Positions 45,706 through 58,400 of a DNA stretch of 64,000 nt are shown in pieces (the stretch's first letter is position 1; each line of letters opens with the position of its first letter). This DNA comes from Hygrophila difformis (taxonomy: Eukaryota; Streptophyta; Magnoliopsida; Lamiales; Acanthaceae). A program made the translations under genes and the position numbers. The notes below the pieces were generated by a model that was not told the origin of the DNA, did not search any database, and saw nothing but the letters and a program-made list of their open reading frames with translations. The stretch is taken from the NCBI GenBank assembly GCA_030278955.1, contig JAOANR010000001.1:23753635-23817634 (forward strand). The letters run 5' to 3'.

Positions 45706-45717
45706 GCTCTGATACCA
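45706..45717 (-). other. Primer-binding site of the chromovirus
   Basis: On the minus strand TGGTATCAGAGC lies three bases after the 5' LTR, complementary to the 3' end of plant initiator Met-tRNA. Confidence 0.92.
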
Positions 45718-45720
45718 ACT

Positions 45721-48474
45721 TGTAACACCCCGGATTTGATAACCCAGGTCGGGATGTCACCGCCACATCTCTCTAGCAAGACACGGATTCTCCGAGCTTA
45801 CCAAAGAGATGCAAGGCTATAGGTATTGCAAAAGATTTAAAAACAAGTCCGGAATCTATTTAAAAATAATAATAAGTGGCATCCACACATATAGTAGTAG
45901 TAATAATATATCGCAGCGGAAAAATGTAAAGTGGGCCGACATGGCCAAAACTCGGGATTTACATGCCCGTTATGCAAGTATCGTAAAAGCAATAAAAACA
46001 ATGTTTAAGTTTTTTTCCATCCCCCAATGCATATGCTCATGCATTATCTTCATACTCTGAAAGGAAAAGAGAAAACAACAATTTTATCAGTATATAAAAT
46101 GCTGAGTAAGTCGATCCTAACATAGCAATAAAGGGATTTAATTAGATAATTTAAAATTTCACTCCTAACATGCATTCACAAAATTTAAAGGAAATAATAA
46201 TTTTAATTGTGTACTTGAACATGCATCTAATCCACAATAACAATTTAGTCATGATATGAAATTTAAAGACATAATTTAAATGCATAATTTAAAGGTATGC
46301 ATAAATAAATAAATACTCAAAAATATTAAATCTTTTATTTTCCCCGTTACGTAACCATTTCTCAGTGTTTTGTATAGCCGGTGATCCGGCGGCCGCAGCC
46401 GTTTCGTAAGTATCTCGTTTAGCCGGTGATCCGGCGGCCGCAGCCGTATCTGCCATACCCAGTATCACTCCGGAGCCTCGAGAAATCCATACGGACAACC
46501 CGAGAGAGTAGGCCATGTATTTCCCGCCGATTGGCGTAATATCTCATCACATTCTCTCGTCCATCATAGGCCCGAAGAGAAAGGCTAGAGGGGCACCCTG
46601 CAGAGCACTCACCCTCCACCAAGTATCTCATGTATCGTTTAGATTTAATGTATCGGGGTTTTTCAAAAGTATATGTGTATCGTATTTCAAATCTTTGATC
46701 GTTCGTTTCGAAATTTCAAAATCCTTCGATTTAAAAGTATCTTGGCGTCACAGTTTGCGCCTTTTCAATTTAAAAATTCAGTTTAAGTCCGAAAAATCTG
46801 AAAACTTCACAGTTTATGCAAAACACCCTAACGAACAACTTTCGTGTTTTAACTTTCTCGAAATAAGTTGAGGAAACATGTCAAAAATCGAGTTTATTAC
46901 GGAAACAGTTTACTGTCTCAAAACAGATTTGTCACAGTTCGGAAAATTGGCTTTTTGACATATCAAATGGACTCCAAAAATTCTGAAATTTTAACCACAT
47001 ATACTAGACATGATTATCTACAACTTTCATTTAGATTATAAAGACCAAATCGGACTACAAAGTATAGAAACAAACTCACTAAGTTCGAACATGTTCATAG
47101 GCAGATTTCAAACACGTTTTGTCAAAACAGTTTCTTTTCGAAGCGATTTAAAATAGCAAACGTTAACGAAAATGTCTGAAATTTTTACACAACCTAGATT
47201 TATGTGTTAGGATTAAAAGTCTAGTTTTGAGTTTCTCGGATTGAATCCTCGAAATATGAGTTTTAGGCCGATTACAGAAACTGCGCAAGTTGGGGTTTTT
47301 AATTTCGATTTTTACGTTTCGTTACATTACGCCTATACCGGACGCCCCTAAATCACCCGTATTGATATGGAAGGCTCAACTTACAGTGGTTGTGTTCTTG
47401 AGTAGTCCTAGGGTCGCTCGGCTCGTCCAAAATCCTACGAACGGATCTACGAAACGCAAAGTTCCCGACTTTAGCCACGATCGTATTTGCAACCAACGAT
47501 TCGAGAGTTAGATTGGGAATTTGAGAGGAAAAACGAGAATGGAAATATGTTTGAAGGCTTACCAATGAATCTATCACTGAAATCCTTGTTCCACTCCCTT
47601 GCTTGGTCGTTGTAGGTTGCCGGAAAGTCGCCGGAAGCCCGTCGGAAGTTCGTCGGGAGAGTGTTTTGGCTTGGGAGAGTTTGAGAGAGCTTTAGGAGGT
47701 TGTTGTGGCTGCTTATGGGGTGGGGAGACAACCCTAGGTCGACCTTATTCACATTCCCCCGTCCAAAATCCACTTTCCAAAGTCGGGGGGTCGAATTATG
47801 GTAAGAAATCGCCGAAAACGCGCAAGTTGCCAAAACCTGTAGAGCCACGCGGGGTTGGCGCGCCTTTTGGCCAAACCCCGCCCGGCCAGCGCGCGGTCCC
47901 CGCTTGGACTGCGGTCCGGGCGGGTCCGTGCAATCCGATCCGTCGGGTCTTTTTCTCCTCTCTTTCGGACTTCTATCCTTCCACGTTTTCGCGCTCGATT
48001 TTCCGGGTCATTTTCGGATTATGCTTCTCATCATAAATTTATTCCGACGTAATTCGATTTCACGTCTGAAATCTTAGGTTTAGGTCCGTCGGGTTCTAAA
48101 TCGTCGTCTTTTGATTTCCGAGCATTTCCGAGTTTATGGGTTCTCGGAAACAAAACTTTCTTTCCTATTGGATTAATTCCTATTTTTATATTCTAAAATT
48201 TACGGGTATTACAGTCTACCCCCCTTAAGAACCAACTTCGTCCTCGAAGTTGTACTTCATCCTCTCGCGAGTTCGGGAATTGTTTGACTAAGCGATTGTA
48301 TTATTGTGTGTCGTTGTTTGTTATTATTTGACTGAACCCAGAATTGAAATTTCCGAGTTGCCTACGTACCCCGTGAAGGGATCAAGTCATTACGTAGTTC
48401 AAAACAATTTGAATTTGTTTCTTTGGGGTACAAAGTATTCGTATAAAACATCCGGAAATATTCGGGTTGTCACA
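45721..48474 (-). repeat. 5' LTR of the chromovirus
   Basis: Direct copy of 36,773-39,527 with scattered, mostly transition-type differences and one single-base length change in an A run. The CCCTC duplication follows at 48,475-48,479. Confidence 0.92.
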
Positions 48475-49882
48475 CCCTCCCCCAAATAAACGAGCGATTC
48501 CCGATCCCCTCCCCATCCATCTCCGCCCGACCCCCCCGCCGCCGCCGAGACCGCCGCCGCCGCCGCCGCCGCCGACCCGATGCCCCTGTTCGAGTGGAGC
48601 CGCCGTTCGAGCACCACCGCTGCCGCCCGCGATTTCCACCCCCTTTCATTCGATCCATGGTTTTGAACCGGTCTTCCAATCGAGTGAACAATCTTCATTC
48701 CATTCATGTACTCGTTCAAGGTATTCGATTGAGCATCCCTTTTACTTTAAACCGTTCGATTGTTGGAAAAATTTTATCAAATGCAATGTGTTTACGTTTC
48801 TTAACTCCATTTGCCTCCCAATAATTTTGGAATTGATATTGATACCTCAATTTTGGAGCATAATGTATTTTGAATAGCTAATTTTGTGGTATTATGTGTG
48901 TTCATTTGCCAAATGATTTAAAAAAAAATCGAATATGGACACTCAGTGGCAGCAAGCTGTTTTTGTTATTTCCGCGCTCAATATTTGGATTCTTAAAATT
49001 CTATGCACATAATTAGAAATCTCTCGTCGTGTAGATGAATTTTCATATATGATATGTTCAATTTGGAGTTGATATGAGAAAGTTATGGCATTTTGATTTG
49101 TATGTATTGTTCTTGTTCAATTTGGATTATATATTACATATATGTTCTTTCTATATGTTCCCATGTGAGATATATTTTTTTTGGTGTTTTTTGGATGTAG
49201 TATTGAACTTCTTTTAATTTGAGTTGGATTAGCTAGTTGGTTGAAATATTGATTTGTATGTATTGTTCTTGTTTTTTTGTTGCTATAGGGATACTTTGTT
49301 TTAAGTTGAGTTGGATTAGCTAGTTGGTTGAAATATTGGATTAGTGTATTTTGGAGTGAGTACTCATTAGTTGAGCCAACAGTGACATAATTCGAACTAT
49401 TAGACATCTTTAATTTTAAAAAATATGTAATGAGATTGCGTAATGTAGGGATACTTTGTTCACATTAGAGTTGGATTAGTTGGTTGAAATTTTGGACAAA
49501 TGTGTTTTGGAGTTGTAAGAGGTAAAACTCACGAGTTTTACTCTTATTTTCTTCATCACTTATAGGAATATTAGATTTTCTAACCTAAAACAATAAACAA
49601 TCCAAGTAGTATATGTGTTTTCGGTTCCTCATTGAAATTTTTGTCACTAAGCCAAAAATCAAATATTTAATTTTAATTTAACCTCTTACCCTCTGAAAAC
49701 CTCAAATCAAACAACTCCAAGTGCACTAAAAGATTAATTTACCTCTTTCCCTCTGAAAACCTCAAATCAAACCACGAAGCTTATGTTTTTGTTTCCTTGT
49801 CGTATTCCTCCTTTTAATTCCTTCCTCCTTATAATTATAAAGATTTATAATTAAGACACATTTAACAAACCACAGGCAAAGT
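48475..49882 (+). other. CACTA 5' leader with (CCG)n tract
   Basis: The CACTA element resumes here. A GC-rich patch with CCG repeats (about 48,536-48,575) gives proline- or arginine-rich frames with no recognisable domain. It resembles the CpG-rich promoter/leader of CACTA transposase genes. From 48,900 on the sequence is AT-rich with a diverged repeat (gagttggattagctagttgg at about 49,221 and 49,308) and looks like leader or intron. Confidence 0.45.
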
Positions 49883-52800
49883 ATGGACCGGAGTTGGATG
49901 TACCGCTCCCGTCGTGAAATTGGGGAGGTCACGTCCGAATTTATTAATGGGGTTGAATTGTTCTTGCGTATGTCTCATCAAAACCCAGATGTCGATAGAG
50001 CCCAGGGAAAATTGAGGTGTCCGTGTTCTAAGTGTAGGAATAAATGTTATCGTCCTGACGATGAAATAAAGTGTCATCTACAGAAATTTGGTTTTGTCCC
50101 CAATTACGAAAGATGGACGTGTCACGGGGAGCGACACCAATTTAGTCGGTGGGATGATAGCGAGCCTCGAGCATCTACTGTGTCCTCGACTGAAGATGCA
50201 TACATTCAAATGGTGTGCGATGGAATGGGATTCGGTATTCCGGATACAACACCTCATGATCAAGGTGATGAACAGAATAGACCTGAAACTTTTGACAAAT
50301 TTCATTAACACGAGTAATTTCTAAAATATCCCAGGTTAAATTTATTAAATGAAAAGAGTTATGATTTATGGGAAAGGGGTTTAAGGATATATTTCACTTT
50401 TTATTACTCATGTGGGAAACTTTGATTTCAAACGGCGCTGTGGACCTCCCCGGCATGAAACTTTTGACAATTTCGTGCCTTGAAGATCCTTGCCATGAAA
50501 CTTTTGACAAGTTCCCACTCCATGAGTATTTTCTGAAAAATCATGATCCTGGTTTTCAATTTTATTTAATGAAACCAATTTATGAAGGCGGAGTTGGGAT
50601 TAGGGATGTATTTATAAGTTGTCACGTTTTTATTATTCGTGTTAAGAAACTGTGCCCCCGAAAGCGCACGGAGTCAAAAATTGCAGTATTTATAGTAAGT
50701 ACCGGATCGTTCACTGGAGGATGTGCGATGGAAGCAGGGCCCACGTCGTTTACTAAGATTTTCCACTCGGTTACTCGATTCAAGTTCGTGTTTGAATTAC
50801 CAACTACTTGACAGAATTGAAACTAAGTTATGAAAGCAATTAAAATGAAGCAGATAAAATTATTCTAGAAAGCGAATTAAATTTAATCTAAGAAAGCGAT
50901 AAAATTAATCTAAGAAAGCAATAAAATTATTCTAAGAAAGCATATTTAAAATATGACAGAAGGGACAGGAAGAAAAGAATAAAAATTGGACAAGATTCAG
51001 ATGAAACACAATTAAACTTCCATTTTGTTACACAGATCTTAGCTTGGGATAATCCATCAGATAGCTAACTCTCATGCTCTCTATACCATGTTCCCTTTAA
51101 CAGACAGGTACTTACAGTAAGAGTTTACATGCTCTTAAGGCAACAAATTCTAAGATACCACAAGCTCACAACTGCTCCCGTCAGAGCGTGTCATTTATCT
51201 GTGGTGGACAAGCAACACCTGACACTCCATAGATTGAAATGCCAAGTACTCCCATCATTCCCCCATGTCACACCCAAAGATTCTAATCAAGCCCTGAACT
51301 ATCCCTTAACTCTCAGTCCTAGTAGCAATTACGCAACTCTCAATACAACCGAGTGACATCTAACGAAAGCATTTAAAAGAAAGCGATAAAGAAAGCATTT
51401 AAAATCCTATCACTCGAAGGTTTTTGAAAGTTTGACCCTGGTAGTAAAAGAAAGCCCCCAGTCAGAATGACCGGGTGTGGATCAAGAATTCCCTATTGTC
51501 GGTGAACCGCTCGCAGTGTTCACTTCCCGTCAGGTGGTTATGAGATACAAACTAATGAAACGAACTAATAAATTAGTTCGTTCCGGATGCACTCACTCAG
51601 GACTCAAAAATAGGCTCTGGCAGAAGAGGATAGCAGTTGAAAGAATACTCAACCCTATCTTAGAAAATAACCAAGGCCTATGCATTGTTCCTCTAGAATT
51701 ACCTATCACACTGTATTTGAATCCAAGTGGATCCCATCTCGGTGCAATAGTTAAAACTAAATTCCCAATGCACAACAATTTCGGAAAATAATTGATTTGA
51801 GAACCATTCCCTAAACAGGTACTAGACTCTCAATTAAAACACAAATCCTTTCAGTCTAGATGAGACCTAATCGCTGACTCTGCTTCTAATTCCCCAAAAT
51901 CGACCCCAGTCGGATATGAATTAGTCATAACTGAGGAATTTATCCCTTACTTAGATCCGGATTTTATAAATGAATTTTTGTTGGAAATTTATCATGAGAC
52001 ATCTGATTTAAATCATGACTTCTATGTCCAAGGGAAGGATCCCAAAATAATTATGACCACAATATTTACATAATAATATCATGCATAAATTTATAGAGAA
52101 GTGTAAAATAAAATAACCCAAAATATAAGGCGGGTTTAGACAGAAGTTGGTACACAGAGATGAAATAGCCGGAGATGAGAAGAATTTATTTTGGCTAAAA
52201 AGATGGCAAAATAATTAGGGTTAATTGGATTGCAGTTATCTGTGGTCCAATTCCCTAATTATTAAGGTGAGATGATTTTTAGACAGTGGAATGCCCTAAA
52301 TGACAGTTTCCGCCGTCATCTTAGACTCCACTATCTGTGAATTGGATAAAAACCCACATGTTCTATTACTACAATAATTATTAGATGACATTGGCATATA
52401 TCATCTAACATTACTACAGCTCCAGATTCGGGTTTGAAATTAAAATAAAGAAAAGAAAACTGTATCCGGATAGGAGTCAGCTGAGCAGCTATTATAATCC
52501 CGGATGGACGAACCGCCAAGGCTTCCACCGACCACTATCCAGACCATGCAAAATAACATCTAATAATTAATATACAGACCACGAGCTAGTTTATCCGTGT
52601 GGGAATACCCGCCAACATTAGTCTGTGATATCTCTTACTAGCTGTTTCACACAACACGGGTAAAGACAAAATAAATAAAAGAAAATATTTTTGGGTCATC
52701 TTGCATGAGAGACATTGGTTTCTCATGCAAGGGTATGGAAATTATTCCATAATCACTCTTTATGTCTAAATAATCACTCATTCCATAATTAATTAATTAA

Positions 52801-53022
52801 TCACAGTCCGGATTATATACTTAGATCATTAGAGTTTAATCTTTGTAGAAGAATCTTTTAATTGAAAATTGAACAAAGTTCTTTATATCAAATTAATCAT
52901 GGGTTGAGATCATTGGATTTCAACCTCAAAATATTAATATAAAGGTTCAATTAATTAATGGGGTGAGATGGAGAATAAAAATTTGGCAAAAAGGTGCCAA
53001 GCCTGTCGCGGAACAGAGTTTG

Positions 53023-54737
53023 TGTCGCGGACCGTGGGTCCGCGACAGGGGGATCTCGACAGAAAGGTGGGAAATAAGATAAATGGGATATTTTGGAAAT
53101 TAGGGTTGTTGTGTCGCGGAACAAGGAGTGTGTCGCGGACCGTCGGTCCGCGACACAAGGTTAGAAAATCCAACAAGGGCATAATTCCTGGTCGCGGAAC
53201 GAGGGGTGTGTCGCGGACCGTGGGTCCGCGACAGGGGTTCCGCGACCAGAGCCCTTCCAGAATAAAATTGCAAGAATTTGGTTCCTCTGTCGCTAATCAA
53301 GGGGTGTGTCGCGGACCGTGGGTCCGCGACAGGGGTTTCGCGACAGAGGTATTTTGAAAAATTTTATAAAAATTTTGGCAGCATAACGCCTTAAATTGCA
53401 TTGCATGGAAGTGCGTTGTGATCCGTGGGATCACAACGGGAAAATTACGTTGCAGCCCGTGGGGTTACAACGTGATGCAATACAATATAGGTGATGCAAT
53501 TTTTAATATGCACAAACACTCAAATATCATCCCTAGTTAGATCTAATGCACTAGGAATTAAAAAAATAAAGAAAAATAAAATACTACCTAAACTAAAGAC
53601 AAGAAAAAGAAAACAGAGCAGAATGAATAAAATAAAAAGGACAAAAGCCTATCCTAAAACTAAAAACAAGAACAGAATAAAAAAAAATAAAGCTTACTGG
53701 TGGCATAATTTAAATACAAACTATCCTAACAACATAAATAAAAATAAAAATTACACTAAATCTAGCATGGGAGAATGAACAAGTGTTTATGCATTTTATT
53801 AAATATAATAAAGCAATAAACCTAACTAAAAATAATAAAAATGGTCAAGTGACCAAAAATGAAAAAATAGAGCAATAAATATTATGGAAATGATCCATAA
53901 CAAATTTTTGGTGGAACATTTTCTTTATAACATCAAAAACCAAAAATGGGTTAAACACACCCATTGATTAAGTGTTTTCAACCCAAAAATACAAAAATAT
54001 AAACTGAAAAATAAAAGTGAACACTAGCTACACTAATTTATTACAAAGCATAAATTAACACTAAACTAGAGTCTATCTCTACATTGCATAAAATTAAAAT
54101 AAACTAAACTATCTAGTCTAATAAATTCTTGGAGAGCACAGTGGTGCCTCCAAGAACAATGAAACAAACTAAAGTGTAGGTTACTGTTCAAGAGTGTAGG
54201 AGGTTATATTTATAGAGTAGGATTAAGCCCTAGGCCCATTCAAGGCCCACCCAGTCGCTAAACAATTATGCCTGTCGCGGAACAAAATCTGGTTCAGGAC
54301 ACACTTTTTAGCTCCAGGATGACGCGCAGGAGGGGGCGGGAGCTCGAGGTCCAGGAGGAAAAGACAAACATTTTTGTTCTGCAGGACTTCAAGTCCAGGG
54401 ACCTTCCAGCTATTTAGGCATGTGGGAAATAAATTGAGGGGGGTCACGTGACCTGTCACCATCTCTGTTGTTTTCTTTCTCTCCTGTCGCGGAACTGCCT
54501 GGCGCGAGACTGCTCTCCCAGTCGCTAGGCCATGCCTAGCGACTGGGTCTCTGTCTTGATACTCAATTTTATCTGTCTCTAAACACCCTCAGTCTTTAAG
54601 CTATTTTTTTCTGTCCTTAGGCTCCTGTCGCTAAGCGTGGCCTCGCGACAGGGATTTGTGTCTTGAGCTCCTCTCACAGTCCCTAAACAATTTTCCTGTC
54701 CCTAGACTCCGTGTAGCTAAACATGGTCTCGTGACAC
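53023..54737. repeat. Family of short hairpins with diverged but complementary stems
   Basis: At least nine inverted repeats share one layout: 11-12-bp stem, 3-nt loop (GTG, GTC, ATG or CAT). TGTCGCGGACC stems lie at 53,023-53,047, 53,131-53,155, 53,209-53,233 and 53,307-53,331. A CGTTGTGATCC stem (53,414-53,438) and an AGTCGCTAGGC stem (54,520-54,544) are perfect with other sequences. Imperfect members lie at 53,448-53,472, 54,625-54,651 and 54,711-54,737. Outer arms GGTCGCGGAAC and GTTCCGCGACC (53,190 and 53,238) enclose the third hairpin. Confidence 0.85.
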
Positions 54738-54778
54738 GGATTTTGTCTAGCGCCACCGGGGTCCCGAGGTCCGGATAA

Positions 54779-55010
54779 ATTTTATCTCTCTTTTTCTTTT
54801 CTCTTTCTCTTTCTCTTTCCTTATTCTTCTTTCCTCCATTATTCTTTCATTCTCTTCTTTCTTTCTTCTTTTTTCTTCTTTCTCCTCCATTTCTCTCTGT
54901 TCGTTTCTTCTTCCAGTTTTCTTTTCTTTCATCTTCTTCTTCTTTCATTTCTTCTCTGTTTTCTGTTCTCTTTCTTCAATTTTTATTGCTTTCTTTTCTT
55001 TTGTTTTTCT
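54779..55010. repeat. Pyrimidine-rich tract in the 5.8-kb insertion
   Basis: Almost uninterrupted CTTT/TTCTTC sequence on the plus strand. The charged frames it yields on the minus strand (Lys/Glu-rich) are composition artefacts. Confidence 0.8.
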
Positions 55011-55472
55011 GTTGGGATCTGAGGATGGTGGTTGTCCGGCGGTGGTAGTGCGACGGAGATGGTGGCGGAGCAGCGGCGGTGGGAAGATGGTGGACGGAGG
55101 AGAGATCGGCGATGGGATGGAGAGCTCGGGGGAGTGACGGAGGTCGGACTTGGGGGCCTCGGTGGTGCGAGCGCTGGGAGGTGGAGCTGCGGAGACTGAG
55201 ATGGGGCGGTGGGCGGCGGCGATGAGATCGGAGATGGAGGCTGCGAGCTTGGAGTTGGCCGCGCGTGCAGTGGCTGAGTCGGAAGGAGGGAGATGGAGGA
55301 TGGATGGCTGAAATGGAGACTGAGATGGGGTTGGCTGGAGATGGCGGATACGCCGGAGAAGAGAGGGCGGCAGCGGAGGACTGGAGTTTGGTGGTGGTTT
55401 GGCGGTGATGGGAGTCGGAGATAGACAGGGTGGTGGCGGCCGGCGGCGGCGGCACCGCCGGCGGCAGGTTGG

Positions 55473-55490
55473 GGTTAGGGTTAGGGTTGG
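55473..55490 (+). repeat. Short GGGTTA telomere-like run
   Basis: GGGGTTAGGGTTAGGGTT, only about three units and of the TTAGGG rather than the plant TTTAGGG type. It is part of the GC-rich segment of the insertion and not a telomere. Confidence 0.6.
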
Positions 55491-58400
55491 TGGTTGTTGT
55501 GATTGTGGGCTTGAAGTGGTTTGGGCTAAGGAAATTGTATTGGGCTTGGACAATTGCTGCTCCTGGGCCAAATCAAATTGGACTGGGTCAATAATCTTTT
55601 GGACCAAATTAATCCATCTGCAATCAATTTAAATAAATGGATTAGTGGACCAATTAATTTTAAGTAATGCAGAAAACATAAATAAAAATAGATAAACATA
55701 AAAACTAAAAATATATACATCAAAATTATAGAATATATAAAAATATAATAAATAAGGATATTTGCTCCACTTGATACTTTGTTTGTGTTCCGTTTAATGG
55801 ATCCGTGTTCCACCGAACAGATACTACCAAACCATAGTTATCAAATGTGGAATTTTTAATATTTTATCATGTTTTTGGATTTTTTGACATAAAATTAATA
55901 AAAATAACAATATTTTTGTGTTTTTCAATACCAGCTTATTATTTATACAAACTTGCATAAATCTGTCAAATTCGACTGCTTTCTTATTTAAATAAAACCG
56001 GAATGCGATCAAATGTCCGTATTAGACACGGAAATAGATTGAAAATAATGGTCAATTTTGGCCATTATCAAGACCCGAGGAACCTAACGCACAAGAGAGA
56101 TTGTTCTATCGTATGTTGGAGGCGGCAGATAAAGATTTGTGGCCTGGATGTAAGAAAATGACATTATTGTCAACAGTTGCCAGGTTATTAAATATTAAAG
56201 CCGAACACAACTTATCGGAGAGGTGCTTCGATACTTTATGCCAACTCATTATTGATACACTCCCCGAGGACAATGCTATGGTTAAGAACTTTTATGAGGC
56301 GAAGAAGCTACTCGAAGGATTGGGCCTACCTGTTCAGAAAATTGATTGTTGTATTAAGGGTTGTATGTTATTTTGGCGTGACGATGAAATGTTAGATAAG
56401 TGCAAATTCTGCGACGAGCCTCGGTATAGGGAAACAAATTCTACCTCACGGATAGGACGGAAATACATGTTCTATTTCCCACTTAAGAACAGACTAAAGA
56501 GGTTGTATGCATCGGAGGCGACTGCTGAGCATATGAGTTGGCATGTTGGACATGAGCATGGGTCGTCTAGAGAGATGTGTCATCCCTGCGACTCGGAGGC
56601 ATGGAAGCACTTTGACACCATTCATCCAGAGTTTGGTGCTGAGGGATGGGATGCCCGTTTAGGATTATGTACGGATGGTTTCCAACCATTTGGTCAGTCG
56701 GGTTCTCAATACTCATGTTGGCCGGTCATCCTAACCCCATACAACCTCCCACCCTACATGTGTATGAAAAATGAATACATGTTCCTTACTTGCATAATTC
56801 CAGGGAGATCAAGCCCAAAACAGGGGATCGATGTGTACTTACAGCTATTGATAGCCGAGTTATTAGAGTTGTGGGATGTTGGGATCACAACTTACGACTG
56901 TTATGCCAAACAAAACTTTCAGATGAAGGCGGCCTTGATGTGGACCATCGGAGACTTCCCGGCATATTCTATGTTGTCAGGTTGGAGCACATACAGGAAA
57001 ACTGCATGCCCAATATGTATGGAAGGAACAGAATCAATAAGGCTTAAAGAGGGTGGCAAACAGTCGTGGTTTGATGCTCACAGGAGGTTCCTCCCTTCTG
57101 ATCATCCTTTCAGAGTGGATAAGTCCAAATTCATTAAGGATCGGGCGGAGCACGGACTGCCACTAAGGTATAAGAGCGGTGAAGAAGTGTTGGAGGACAT
57201 TAAAATTAATGGTCTACATCGTGTAAGCGAATTAGGCGCAGCTGAAGCGAATTCAGTAATCAGCAAGTCCTGTTGATGGAAAAAAAGGAGTATATTCTGG
57301 GATCTTCCTTATTGGAAGACGAATTTGGTTCGTCACAACTTGGATGTCATGCACATTGAGAAGAATGTGTTTGAGAATATTTTCAACACTGTCATGGACG
57401 TGCAGGGGAAGACAAGGATAATGCGAAAGCACGAGATGATATCGTGACCTTGTGTAATAGGCCTGAACTACATAAGGATAGTCGCACCGGCAAGTATCCA
57501 AAAGCGGTGTACACGATGAACAGGGATAGAAGGGATGTATTTTTGAGATGGGTTGCAGGGTTAAAGTTCCCTGATGGATGTGTGTCCAATCTCGGCAGAT
57601 GCATAGACATGAATAAACATAGGATGTTTGGAATGAAAAGTCATGACTGCCATATTTTCTTACAACGTCTATTACCGATAGGATGGTGGGATCTCCTTCC
57701 TAAAAGTGTGTGGGAACCGATAACAGAACTGAGCAACTTTTTCCGGGCCTTGATTGTAAAAACTATCAAAGTTCAGGACTTGGAGAAATTGGCCATTGAC
57801 ATTCCAGTCATTATATGTAAGTTGGAGACAATCTTCCCACCCGTCTTTTTCAACTGTATGGAGCATCTTCTTGTACACCTACCACACGAATGTTCCCTTG
57901 CCGGTCCAGTTCAGTTCAGATGGATGTATCCGTATGAGAGGTAAAAATTTAATAATGTTACTTTGTTAGGATACCTATTAAACATTTGATTGTATTCCGT
58001 ACCTCATACGAATATGTGCATTATGTAAATATCAAACAGGTATCTGAATCGATTGAAAAGAACAGTGCGCAACAAGGCATACGTTGAAGGTAGTATTTGC
58101 AATTCATACATGGTCCGTGAGGCATCGATCTTCTGTTCTCATTATTTTGAAAAGCATGTTTTTACTCGAGGGAGGAACGTGCCGAGGAATGATGATGGTG
58201 GCATCATTCCGTATGACGATGCCCTGCCCAGTGTATTCAAGTACTCAGCACGAGCCCAAAGAAAGTAAAAAAAGAGGCGTTTGTCTGAACAAGAGCTGAA
58301 AGCGATACACAAGTACCTCATCTTAAACTGCAAAGACTTCGAGCCGTATTTGGGGTAAGTGTTAATTTATATAAATATTTCCTTACATAGTGTTCAATGT

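Larger units (their letters stand above)
36773..48474 (-). mobile_element. Tekay/Del-type chromovirus (Ty3/gypsy) inserted in the CACTA element
   Basis: An 11.7-kb element with LTRs at 36,773-39,527 and 45,721-48,474, flanked by CCCTC (36,768-36,772 and 48,475-48,479). It is oriented right to left: an initiator-Met primer site beside the right LTR, gag-pol leftward, and a purine tract beside the left LTR. LTRs of 2.75 kb, a single CCHC knuckle and a chromodomain-like C-terminus point to the Tekay/Del lineage. I count about 30 LTR differences by eye (about 1%), so it is older than the Tat element. The polyprotein frame is broken. Confidence 0.93.
50284..56070 (-). mobile_element. 5.8-kb TG...CA insertion in tnp2, probable giant solo LTR
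   Basis: Plus-strand ends are TGAAACTTTTGAC and GGCCATTATCA, with the 5-bp duplication AGACC at 50,279-50,283 and 56,071-56,075. It contains no gag, pol or internal LTR pair. On the minus strand it starts TGATAATGGCC and carries a GC-rich gene-like stretch. LTR-type ends, a 5-bp duplication and absence of an internal region fit a solo LTR of an element with very long LTRs (Ogre-like elements reach such sizes). A non-autonomous LARD-type element is the alternative. The phrase TGAAACTTTTGACAA recurs at 50,457 and 50,498. Confidence 0.7.

Noticed and set aside
48467..48877. Proline- or arginine-rich frames over the (CCG)n tract
   Set aside because: Composition artefacts on both strands; no homology recognised.
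55473..55490. Telomere or interstitial telomeric repeat
   Set aside because: Only about three GGGTTA units, not the plant TTTAGGG type, and inside a transposon.
54945..55607. Proline/serine-rich 220-codon minus-strand frame
   Set aside because: Low-complexity GC-rich sequence with an alternative overlapping frame of similar composition; no domain. Kept only as an observation within the 5.8-kb insertion.
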